A stretch of 16,702 nucleotides of DNA from CAZTTG01 sp964615935. GTDB taxonomy: Bacteria; Planctomycetota; UBA1135; GCA-002686595. The translations under genes were made by a program, and so were the position numbers. The stretch's first letter is position 1; every line of letters begins with the position of its first letter. The DNA is taken from positions 1-16,702 of the forward strand of contig CAZTTG010000115.1 of assembly GCA_964615935.1 (NCBI GenBank). The letters run 5' to 3'. Under the pieces are notes generated by a model. That model was not told the origin of the DNA and did no database searches. It saw only the letters and a program-made list of their open reading frames with translations. Below are positions 1 through 6,641 of the stretch, piece by piece.

Positions 1-47
1 CTTGGGCGCCAAACTCAACTCATTCGCCCACGCACCGGGCGCCCAAG
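1..47. repeat. Perfect 10-bp inverted repeat at the window edge
   Basis: Bases 1-10 (CTTGGGCGCC) are the exact reverse complement of bases 38-47, separated by 27 bases. It lies just downstream of the minus-strand membrane-protein gene that ends at 69, so it could be part of that gene's transcript end. The loop is long and no T-run is visible inside the window. The outer flank lies beyond the window, so the repeat may be longer than what is seen. Confidence 0.35.
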
Positions 48-68
48 ACCTCCAGAAGGGGGCGTCGC

Positions 69-431
69 TCAGCGCCCCGAGGGGCGGAAACCGCGGGCGG
101 AGGGGCCGCCCGGGGAGCGCGAGCCGGACTCGGAGCCGCTCCGGAACCCGGGTCGGGAGGGCGCCCGCTCGCTCCGCGACGAGGCGGTGCGCGGGGGGGC
201 GGTCCCTCGCCCGATCTCCTCGTGGGTCTCGCTCACCATGCTGGAGGGCAGCTCCCCCTCCTGGCCGCGCTCGGCGGCCGGCGGCCCGTAGCCCAGGAGC
301 CCTCCCTCGTCCCGCAGGGCCTGGTTGAAGTCCTCCCAGATGGCCCGCACGAAGGGGAGCCAGAAGGGGACCGTCACCACCAGGAGGACGTACTTGAAGA
401 GCTCGGTGTTGAGGTTCAGGGCGGCGAACAT
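69..431 (-). CDS. Small single-pass membrane protein, function unknown
   Basis: This encodes 120 residues and I recognise no family. A hydrophobic stretch at about residues 11-30 (KYVLLVVTVPFWLPFV) looks like one transmembrane helix near the N-terminus, followed by a short acidic amphipathic part (IWEDFNQALRDEGG). From about residue 55 on, the chain is rich in Gly, Pro, Ser and Arg and probably disordered. The only Met near the start is residue 1, and the Shine-Dalgarno upstream is weak. The membrane helix in an otherwise GC-biased frame supports a real gene, but the low-complexity tail could partly reflect base composition. It is divergent from the lipoprotein gene that begins near 735. Confidence 0.5.
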   Translation of the reverse strand: MFAALNLNTELFKYVLLVVTVPFWLPFVRAIWEDFNQALRDEGGLLGYGPPAAERGQEGELPSSMVSETHEEIGRGTAPPRTASSRSERAPSRPGFRSGSESGSRSPGGPSARGFRPSGR

Positions 432-734
432 GGGCTTGGTGGCTCGCGAGAGCCGAAGGCGATCGACCTGTCGGCGCCGGCGGCGGTCATCCTATCATCG
501 GACCCCGGGGGCCGCTCCGTGAGGTCTCGGGCCCGGCTCGGCGGGGGGGGCCCGGGAGCGGCCCCGGGGGGCGGGGCCGCGATCCGGGCAGGCGGACTTG
601 AATCGTCGAGCCTCGGAATCGTAAGAACCTCCCTGAGGCCCCCCTCCGGGGTCCCCTCGTCACGGCGCGTCGGGCGGCCGCGGGGCGAGGGCCGAGCGGG
701 TCGCCCGCGCAGGCGCTGCGCGAGGATGCGTGCC
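432..734. other. Divergent intergenic region with a GC hairpin
   Basis: About 300 bases separate two divergent genes and no convincing gene is present. A perfect 8-bp all-G/C stem-loop lies at 558-580 (GCGGCCCC at 558-565, GGGGCCGC at 573-580, 7-base loop). An AT-richer spot, TATCAT at 493-498, could be a -10 element, but I find no convincing -35 partner. The region presumably carries promoters for both flanking genes. Confidence 0.4.
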
Positions 735-1169
735 ATGGGTATCGAGCGGATGAGGCGATCGCGGTGGCTGGGGCTGGCGGGGCTGGTCCTGGCCCTGGGG
801 GTGCAGGGCTGCGGAGACAGCGAGCAGGCCCGCGAGGTCCGCCGGAAGGTCGGCGAGGCCCTCTCGGCGGTGGGCAGCTACACCTGGGACCGCAAGGAGG
901 AGCTGGCCGAGCAGCTCCAGCAGGTGGCCGAGGACTGCCAGGACGAGATCGAGGTGCTGGAGGAGCGGATCCGCGAGGAGGGGGCCGAGGCTCGGGAGGG
1001 CCTGAAACAGGCCCTGGAGGAGCTCCGCGAGCGGCGGGATCGGCTGGTCGAGCGCCTGCCCGAGCTCGAGGAGTCGACCCGGGAGGCCTGGGAGGAGGTC
1101 TGTGACGGCATGTCCGAGGCCGCTAGGGAGTTGAAACAGGCCTACGAGAAGGCCAAATCACACTACTGA
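735..1169 (+). CDS. Coiled-coil lipoprotein, hypothetical
   Basis: This encodes 144 residues. The N-terminus has Arg residues, a hydrophobic stretch (LGLAGLVLALGV) and a lipobox-like VQGC with Cys26, so the product is probably an envelope lipoprotein. From about residue 45 to the end it is almost entirely charged helix rich in Glu, Arg, Leu and Gln, typical of a coiled coil. Two further Cys occur (EDCQDE and EEVCDG). The start at 735 is preferred because GAGG at 722-725 is well placed; ATG at 726 or 750 in the same frame cannot be excluded. It ends 57 bases before the HtrA-like protease on the same strand, so co-transcription is possible. No specific function is recognisable; a periplasmic structural or chaperone-like role is only a guess. 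Confidence 0.75.
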   Translation: MGIERMRRSRWLGLAGLVLALGVQGCGDSEQAREVRRKVGEALSAVGSYTWDRKEELAEQLQQVAEDCQDEIEVLEERIREEGAEAREGLKQALEELRERRDRLVERLPELEESTREAWEEVCDGMSEAARELKQAYEKAKSHY

Positions 1170-1226
1170 TCCGGGCGGGACGACCGCCTCCACCCTCCAC
1201 CCCCTCTCCCCTGCGGAGCCGTGCTC

Positions 1227-2393
1227 ATGCGCACCTCACCCCGCACCGGTGGGTCGGGCGCCCAGCGTCCGGCCAGCCATCGCTCGGGACGACTCGGTCT
1301 GGCGGCCGTCGCGCTGCTGCTCGCCGGCGGCGCCGTCGGCCTGCGCTGCGCGGGCGCGGGCTGGCCGCCCGTCGGCCGGCTGGCGGCCACGCCTCGCGCG
1401 GTGAGCCCGCGGGGCGATCTCCTGGAGGTCGAGCGATCCCGGATCGAGCTCTTCCGCGCGACCTCGCCCTCGGTGGTCCACATCCGCACCACCGCCGTGG
1501 GCCGCACCAGCATCTTCAGCCGGACGCTGGCGGAGGTCCCCCTGGGCGAGGGCTCGGGCTTCGTGTGGGACGAGCGGGGCTACATCGTCACCAACTTCCA
1601 CGTCATCCGGGAGGCCCGCCGCGCCCAGGTCACCCTGGCGGACGGCTCCGATTACTGGGCGGAGTACCGGGGAGGGGACCCGGATCACGATCTCGCGGTC
1701 CTGAAGATCGACGCGCCCCCCGAGTCCCTGCGACCGCTGAAGATCGGCACCTCCCACGACCTGCAGGTGGGGCAGGACGTCTTCTCCATCGGCAACCCCT
1801 TCGGCTTCGACCACACCCTGACCACCGGCGTCGTCTCGAGCCTGGGGCGGGTGATCCAGTCGCAGACCCGCCGCAAGATCTTCGGCGTCATCCAGACCGA
1901 CGCGGCCATCAACCCCGGCAACTCGGGCGGCCCGCTGCTCGACAGCGCGGGGAGGCTGGTGGGCGTCACCACCTCGATCTACAGCCCCTCCGGCGCCTAC
2001 GCCGGCATCGGCTTCGCCATCCCGGTCGACACCGTCAACCGGGTGGTGCCCCAGCTCATCGCCCACGGGGCGGTGGCCCACGCGGGCCTGGGGGTGACCC
2101 TGGTGGACGACTACCACGCGCGGCGGGCGGGCCTCGAGGGGGTGGCCGTCAACGACGTCCCGAGCGAGAGCGCGGGCGCCGGAGCGGGCATGCGGGGGAT
2201 CTGGGAGGACGCGGACGGCCGCTGGCGCTGGGGGGACGTGATCGTGGCCGTCGAGGGGCAGCGCGTCCGGGACTCGGACGATCTCCGCGACGTCCTGATC
2301 GACCTCGAGGTGGGCGAGGAGGTCGCGGTGTGGGTCCAGCGCGGGGAAGAGCGGGTGAAGCTGGACGTGGTCCTGCAGCGGCTCTCGGAATGA
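1227..2393 (+). CDS. htrA: HtrA/Deg-family serine protease with PDZ domain
   Basis: This encodes 388 residues of an S1C trypsin-like envelope protease, a family that degrades misfolded proteins or acts in regulated proteolysis. An N-terminal hydrophobic segment (residues 22-40) acts as signal or membrane anchor. The protease domain shows the full triad: His125 in TNFHVI, Asp155 in DHDLAVLK and Ser233 in GNSGGPL. Spacing of 30 and 78 residues matches the family. A single PDZ domain covers about residues 287-385 and carries an insert (EDADGRWRWGD) before its last strands. One PDZ plus a membrane anchor resembles DegS or plant Deg1 more than two-PDZ DegP. ATG 1227 is chosen over the in-frame GTG at 1221 because GGAG at 1214-1217 is 9 bases upstream. 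It follows the lipoprotein gene on the same strand. Confidence 0.95.
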   Translation: MRTSPRTGGSGAQRPASHRSGRLGLAAVALLLAGGAVGLRCAGAGWPPVGRLAATPRAVSPRGDLLEVERSRIELFRATSPSVVHIRTTAVGRTSIFSRTLAEVPLGEGSGFVWDERGYIVTNFHVIREARRAQVTLADGSDYWAEYRGGDPDHDLAVLKIDAPPESLRPLKIGTSHDLQVGQDVFSIGNPFGFDHTLTTGVVSSLGRVIQSQTRRKIFGVIQTDAAINPGNSGGPLLDSAGRLVGVTTSIYSPSGAYAGIGFAIPVDTVNRVVPQLIAHGAVAHAGLGVTLVDDYHARRAGLEGVAVNDVPSESAGAGAGMRGIWEDADGRWRWGDVIVAVEGQRVRDSDDLRDVLIDLEVGEEVAVWVQRGEERVKLDVVLQRLSE

Positions 2394-2704
2394 GATCGGC
2401 CGGGGGGCGCGCCGCAGCAGGACCTGAGCTGGACGCTCGCGGCGGGGTCCGGATCCCCCCTCCGAGGGTCCGGGACCCCGGAATCCCGGGCGGATCGCTC
2501 AATCCCGGCCATGTTTTCCCCTGCATTCTGACGAATAGGGAAGCAGGCTAGGCACCTGCCCGCGCCCCAGCGGGGCCGGGACGCCTACGATTCCCTTTTC
2601 GAACCCCGATCCCCCCTTGCCCCGAAGCCCGGCCATAATCGACCCCAGCCCAGCCCACGGGACGACCGTCCGGCCAGCTTCCGGCCCCTTCCCCTAGTCC
2701 CGCG
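2394..2704. other. Intergenic region upstream of the glycosyltransferase
   Basis: This gap of about 310 bases holds no credible gene. Just after the protease there is a GC-rich stretch with a short hairpin, GGGTC at 2466-2470 and GACCC at 2474-2478, without a T-run directly behind it. The more AT-rich part (about 2505-2545 and 2590-2640) probably contains the promoter of the downstream gene. Confidence 0.4.
2634..2639 (+). promoter_or_regulatory. Possible -10 element (CATAAT)
   Basis: CATAAT matches the TATAAT consensus at five of six bases in a very GC-rich background, 65 bases before the glycosyltransferase ATG. TTGCCC at 2617-2622 is too close to serve as its -35, and nothing else looks like a -35. 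This is a weak prediction. Confidence 0.22.
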
Positions 2705-4330
2705 ATGTCGTCTGCACAGCGCTCGCAGCCGAGCCCCGAACCGGGGGCCGCGGCCGCTTCGGCCGAAGCGCCGACGCGGAGGGGGGAGCGTGCGCCCCTG
2801 CCCTGCGAGTCGGTCGACTGCGGCCCGCGCCTCGGCCGGGACCACGTCCTGGTGCTGGTGGTCGCGGTCTTGCTGTGCCGACTCCTGGCGGTGCAATCCT
2901 GCCCGGTCTACGACGACGCCTTCATCACCTTCCGCTACGCCAGGAATCTGGTCGCCGGCCTGGGCATGCAGTTCAACCCCGGCGCGCCCTGGGAGCCGGT
3001 GCTGGGGACGACCACGCCGGGCTACACCGTCCTGCTGGCGGGGCTGGGCTTCGCGGGCGTGCCGATCATCTCGGCCTCGCTGGCGGTCAACTTCCTGGCC
3101 GACGCGATCTCGGTCGTGCTGATCGTGCGGCTGCTCAAGCGGGCCTTCCTGCCCTCGGTGATCGCCGTGCTGGCCTTCGCCACCATGCCCTCGATCCTGC
3201 GCATCACCGCCGGCGGCATGGAGGCGCCGGTCTTCGCCTGCCTGGGCCTGGCGGCGGTGGTGCTGGCGTACGAGCGCCGGCCGGCGCTGGCCGGCCTCCT
3301 GACCGCCCTGTGCTGCACCATCCGGCCGGAGGCGGTGATCCTGGTGATCGTCCTGGGGCTCCTGCAGCTCTCCTCGCGGCGCGCCTTCCTGCGCTACGCC
3401 CTGCCGGTGCTCCTCGTGGGCGCGGCCTACTCGCTGGTCCTGTGGAGCGTGTTCGGCTCGCCCATCTCCCAGTCGGTGATCGCCAAGGCCGCCAACCACG
3501 CCACGGTGATCGCCAAGGCCGCCAACCACACCACGGTGGTCGCCTACGCGCGCTTCTTCGAGATCCTGCGCGAGGCCTTCGCCCCCCAGTGGATCGAGGT
3601 GGTGCTCCTGCCGCTGGTCCTCATGGGGCTCTGGCAGTGCATCCGCCGGGACTGCCCGGCGCGCGCCTTCGGGGCCTTCGCCCTGCTGATGGTGGCCGCC
3701 TACCTGGCGGTGCGGCCCAAGACCTGGGGCTGGTACTACTACGTCCCCCTGACCGCCTGGACCATCTGGCTGGGCATGGGGGTGGGGCTGCTCTCGCAGC
3801 GCCTGGCGCCCGGCCTGGCCGCGGAGGGGTCCCGGCTGTGGAGGCGGGGACCGGTGGTCCTGGGGGCGGTGGCCGTCCTGGCGATCGGCGCGGTCAGCCG
3901 CTTCACCCCGGACGCGGTCACCGGGGAGGTCTACGAGCCCCTGCGGGAGTGGGCCCAGGAGGTGACCGCGGCGGCGGCCGAGCAGGACCGCAAGGTCCGG
4001 ATCATGGCCTCGGACATCGGGGCCATCGGCTGGTTCGCCGACGCGGAGATCCTGGACAGCATGGGGCTGGTCTGGCCCCCGGCCACCGAGGAGTACACCT
4101 CTCAGGTCGAGGCGATCCGGGACCAGCACCCGGAGTACGTCATGCTGGTGGCCATCTACCGGCGGATGGTGCCCTTCATGGAGGATCCTCTGCTGCGCGA
4201 GCGCTACCGCCCCATCCGGCGCTTCAACGTCAACGGCAAGACCGACCTGCAGCCGGATCCGGAGGGCCTCCCGCACCCCTGGGTGCAGGACTACATCATC
4301 TACGAGCGGGACTACGGCGGGTCCTGGTAG
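2705..4330 (+). CDS. Multi-spanning GT-C-type glycosyltransferase
   Basis: This encodes 541 residues. After a disordered, charged N-terminal tail (about residues 1-45), the first membrane helix is followed by YDDAFITFRYARNL, with Asp70 and Asp71. That Asp-containing first periplasmic loop is typical of GT-C transferases that use polyprenyl-phosphate sugars (PMT/ArnT-like and arabinofuranosyltransferase relatives). Many hydrophobic helices follow to about residue 400, then a soluble C-terminal part of about 140 residues. It probably adds a sugar to an envelope glycan or protein on the outer face of the inner membrane; donor and acceptor cannot be told. A 10-residue direct duplication (VIAKAANHAT, then VIAKAANHTT) sits at residues 258-277. 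No Shine-Dalgarno is clear before ATG 2705. It converges with the sulfatase gene 21 bases downstream. Confidence 0.85.
   Translation: MSSAQRSQPSPEPGAAAASAEAPTRRGERAPLPCESVDCGPRLGRDHVLVLVVAVLLCRLLAVQSCPVYDDAFITFRYARNLVAGLGMQFNPGAPWEPVLGTTTPGYTVLLAGLGFAGVPIISASLAVNFLADAISVVLIVRLLKRAFLPSVIAVLAFATMPSILRITAGGMEAPVFACLGLAAVVLAYERRPALAGLLTALCCTIRPEAVILVIVLGLLQLSSRRAFLRYALPVLLVGAAYSLVLWSVFGSPISQSVIAKAANHATVIAKAANHTTVVAYARFFEILREAFAPQWIEVVLLPLVLMGLWQCIRRDCPARAFGAFALLMVAAYLAVRPKTWGWYYYVPLTAWTIWLGMGVGLLSQRLAPGLAAEGSRLWRRGPVVLGAVAVLAIGAVSRFTPDAVTGEVYEPLREWAQEVTAAAAEQDRKVRIMASDIGAIGWFADAEILDSMGLVWPPATEEYTSQVEAIRDQHPEYVMLVAIYRRMVPFMEDPLLRERYRPIRRFNVNGKTDLQPDPEGLPHPWVQDYIIYERDYGGSW
3476..3535 (+). repeat. 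30-bp tandem duplication inside the glycosyltransferase
   Basis: Bases 3476-3505 are repeated directly at 3506-3535 with a single difference (GCC at 3500 against ACC at 3530). The unit is a multiple of three, so the frame is kept and ten residues are duplicated in what looks like a loop between membrane helices. One mismatch in 30 bases implies a recent or slippage-prone event. Confidence 0.95.
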
Positions 4331-4351
4331 ACCGCCGAGCGGCCCGCGGGC

Positions 4352-5761
4352 TCACCGCTCGTCGAGGTAGCCCAGCTCCCGCAGGGCCCGGGCCAGCTCC
4401 TCGTCGGGGGCGGCCGTCGGGTCGCTCCCGGAGGGCGAGCGGGCCGCGTACCAGTCGCGCAGGACCCGCTCCATCTCCGCCGCTCGGCGCGGGTGGCTCG
4501 CGGAGAGGTCGCGGCGCTCGCCGGGGTCCCGGTCGAGGTCAAAGAGCTCGGCCCGATCGCTTGCCCCGCGCAGCACCAGCTTCCAGCGACCTCGGCGCAG
4601 GGCGAGCTCGAGCTCGGCGAAGTCGTCCTTGTAGCGCGAGGACAGGCGCAGGACCCGCGCCGGCCGCACCTGGCCGCGAAGCAGCGGGAGCAGCGAGCGC
4701 CCCCGCGGCGGCGAGGCGGGCTCGGGGAGCTCGCAGAGCTCCACCAGGGTCGGCAGGAGGTCGAGCAGGCTCACCGGCTCCTCGACCACCCGCCCGGCCG
4801 CCAGCCCGGGCCCGGAGAGGATCAGCGGCACGTGCACCATGTCCTCGTACACCGTGGCGTTGTGACCCTGGGACCCGTGCTCCATGAAGGCCTCGCCGTG
4901 GTCCGAGGTCACGACCAGCAGGAATCCGTCGGAGCCGGCCGGCCCGCGGCCGAGCCCCTCCACGAGCCCTCGCACCAGGTGATCGGCATAGCGCACGTGC
5001 TCGTGGTAGAGGGCCGCCAGCCTCCGGGTGTCCGGGTGGTCGGGCGGAAGGCCCTGCTTGTGGATGCGGCGGGCGCTGGCGATCGAGCCGTCGACCCCTC
5101 CACCCTCCGAGCCGGCGAAGCGGCCGCGGAAGGGGGGCGGGGGCTGGTAGGGCATGTGCGGCGGGCAGAGGTGCAGGTAGAGGAAGAGCGGCCGGTCCGA
5201 GGGGGCCGACCAGACGTCCAGGGCCAGCTCGACCGCGCGCGCGGCCTGGTCGACCTTCCAGTCCAGCACCTCGAAGCGATCGAAGCCCCGGTCCAGGCCG
5301 GTCTGCGCGCCGAGCAGGGGGGTCTGCATCACCGCCGCCGTCCGGTAGCCGGCGGCGCGGTAGAGCTCGGCCAGGGTGTCCACCTCCTCGTCCAGGCGCT
5401 GCTCGAGCCGGCGCAGCCCGTGGCGCTCCTGCTCCAGGCCGGTGAGCAGGGAGGCCACGGAGGGCAGGGTCCAGGAGGTCTGGGAGCTGGCCCGCTCGAA
5501 GCGCACGCCCGCTCGCGCCAGGGCGTCCAGGGCCGGGCTGGTGTCGCGGTCGCCGCCGTAGCAGCCGAGGTGGGCGGCGCCCAGGGAGTCGGCCACCACC
5601 ACCGCCACCCATCGGCCGGCCGCGGCGCCGGCCGGGTCGCGGCCGGCGCCGCCGCAGGCCGCCGGCCCGCAGCCGAGGACCGCCAGCAGCAGGCAGCGGG
5701 TGGCCTTTCCCAGGCCCTCTGTCGCGGGAATGTGCATGCGCTCGCGGGGGGGATTCGACAT
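4352..5761 (-). CDS. Sulfatase-fold lipoprotein with Thr at the nucleophile site
   Basis: This encodes 469 residues of the alkaline phosphatase/sulfatase superfamily. The N-terminus has a hydrophobic segment ending in a VLGC lipobox (Cys31; Cys37 in PAAC is an alternative), so it is probably an envelope lipoprotein. Metal-site residues are visible: Asp58 (VVADSLGAAHLGCYG), Asp287-His288 (TSDHGEAFMEHG) and His300. The active-site segment TLPSVASLLTG (98-108) aligns with C/S-x-P-S-R-x-x-x-L-T-G but has Thr98 where Cys or Ser is turned into formylglycine, and it lacks the Arg. Hydrolysis of a phospho- or phosphono-ester, or phospho-transfer, is thus as plausible as sulfatase activity. ATG 5761 gives the full frame; ATG 5737 (Met9) is an alternative. 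It diverges from nnrE. Confidence 0.88.
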   Translation of the reverse strand: MSNPPRERMHIPATEGLGKATRCLLLAVLGCGPAACGGAGRDPAGAAAGRWVAVVVADSLGAAHLGCYGGDRDTSPALDALARAGVRFERASSQTSWTLPSVASLLTGLEQERHGLRRLEQRLDEEVDTLAELYRAAGYRTAAVMQTPLLGAQTGLDRGFDRFEVLDWKVDQAARAVELALDVWSAPSDRPLFLYLHLCPPHMPYQPPPPFRGRFAGSEGGGVDGSIASARRIHKQGLPPDHPDTRRLAALYHEHVRYADHLVRGLVEGLGRGPAGSDGFLLVVTSDHGEAFMEHGSQGHNATVYEDMVHVPLILSGPGLAAGRVVEEPVSLLDLLPTLVELCELPEPASPPRGRSLLPLLRGQVRPARVLRLSSRYKDDFAELELALRRGRWKLVLRGASDRAELFDLDRDPGERRDLSASHPRRAAEMERVLRDWYAARSPSGSDPTAAPDEELARALRELGYLDER

Positions 5762-5787
5762 CCTACCCGGCCTTCGCGGAGGACGGC

Positions 5788-6525
5788 ATGGAAGGCGAGG
5801 CGGAAGCGCTGACGCGCGACGAGGTGCGGGAGGTCGATCGCATCGCGATCGAGGAGCTGGGCATCCCCGGGGCGGTCCTGATGGAGAACGCCGCGGCCGG
5901 GGCGGCCCGGCTGATCCTGGCCGAGCTCGGCCCGGAGCGGGCCGGCTCGCGGGCGGCGATCCTGTGCGGCGGGGGCAACAACGGGGGCGACGGCTACGCG
6001 ATCGCCCGGCACCTCCACAACGCCGGGGTGGAGGTCGAGGTCTTCGCGATCGTCGAACCCGGCGCCCTGAAGGGCGACGCCCGGATCAACGCCGACGTGG
6101 CCCTGCGCATGGGGATTCCCGTGCGTGCGCTCGAGGAGCAGGGGGACATCGTGGAGGCCATGGGGGCCGCGGCCGCGGCCGCCGTGCGCGTGGACGCCCT
6201 CCTGGGCACCGGCTTCCGGGGGGAGCTGCGCGGCAAGGCGCTGAGCCTGCTCGCGCTACTCGATCCCATTCGCAGAGGCCTAGCGGTGGCCGTGGACCTG
6301 CCCTCGGGCCTCGACTGCGACAGCGGGCGCGCCTGCGAGCACACCTTCCGCGCGGACCTCACCGCCACCTTCGTCGCGCCCAAGGTGGGCTTCGCCTCCC
6401 CCGGCGCCGGGCCCTACCTGGGGCGGGTCGAAACGGTCTCGATCGGGACGCCGCCCGAGCTCGTGCGGCGCGTGCGCTCGGCTCGGGGTGGTGGGAGCGG
6501 GAACACCAGCGTACGGCTCCTGTAA
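5788..6525 (+). CDS. nnrE: NAD(P)H-hydrate epimerase (YjeF N-terminal domain)
   Basis: This encodes 245 residues covering one YjeF_N domain. The enzyme interconverts the R and S forms of NAD(P)HX, the damaged hydrated cofactor, so that the ADP/ATP-dependent dehydratase can repair it; it acts in the cytoplasm. Diagnostic motifs are GGGNNGGDG (61-69), DALLGTG (136-142) and DLPSGLDCDSG (170-180). The NnrD dehydratase domain, often fused at the C-terminus in bacteria, is absent, so that activity must be encoded elsewhere. The last 15 residues (SARGGGSGNTSVRLL) are likely disordered. ATG 5788 has GGAGG at 5778-5782 with good spacing. The gene starts only 26 bases from the divergent sulfatase start. 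Confidence 0.95.
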   Translation: MEGEAEALTRDEVREVDRIAIEELGIPGAVLMENAAAGAARLILAELGPERAGSRAAILCGGGNNGGDGYAIARHLHNAGVEVEVFAIVEPGALKGDARINADVALRMGIPVRALEEQGDIVEAMGAAAAAAVRVDALLGTGFRGELRGKALSLLALLDPIRRGLAVAVDLPSGLDCDSGRACEHTFRADLTATFVAPKVGFASPGAGPYLGRVETVSIGTPPELVRRVRSARGGGSGNTSVRLL

Positions 6526-6588
6526 GCGCCGGACTTCTCCCTGGTGCGGTGCAGCCGGGTGGACGAATGGTGCTGTAGATTCGGTTCA

Positions 6589-6608
6589 CCGCGGGGGCAG
6601 TCCCGCGG
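6589..6608 (+). other. 7-bp perfect stem-loop before the selenoprotein gene
   Basis: CCGCGGG (6589-6595) and CCCGCGG (6602-6608) form a perfect stem with a 6-base loop, ending 33 bases before the ATG at 6642. It lacks a T-run, so it is not an obvious terminator of nnrE. It could be a leader structure or an operator. Confidence 0.3.
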
Positions 6609-6641
6609 CCGATCCGGATCCCACACCGGAGCCCCTGCCTC

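Noticed and set aside
222..734. Extended N-terminus for the coiled-coil lipoprotein from an upstream ATG at 222
   Set aside because: The extension is low complexity and would bury the signal peptide and lipobox in the middle of the protein.
3476..3535. CRISPR-like or mobile-element repeat
   Set aside because: Only two contiguous copies without spacers, in frame in a coding gene; it is a simple tandem duplication.
2585..4276. Long open frame (563 codons) on the minus strand opposite the glycosyltransferase
   Set aside because: Its product is His/Gln/Asp/Gly/Arg-rich low complexity, typical of an antisense shadow in GC-rich DNA; the plus strand has clear membrane helices and a DD motif.
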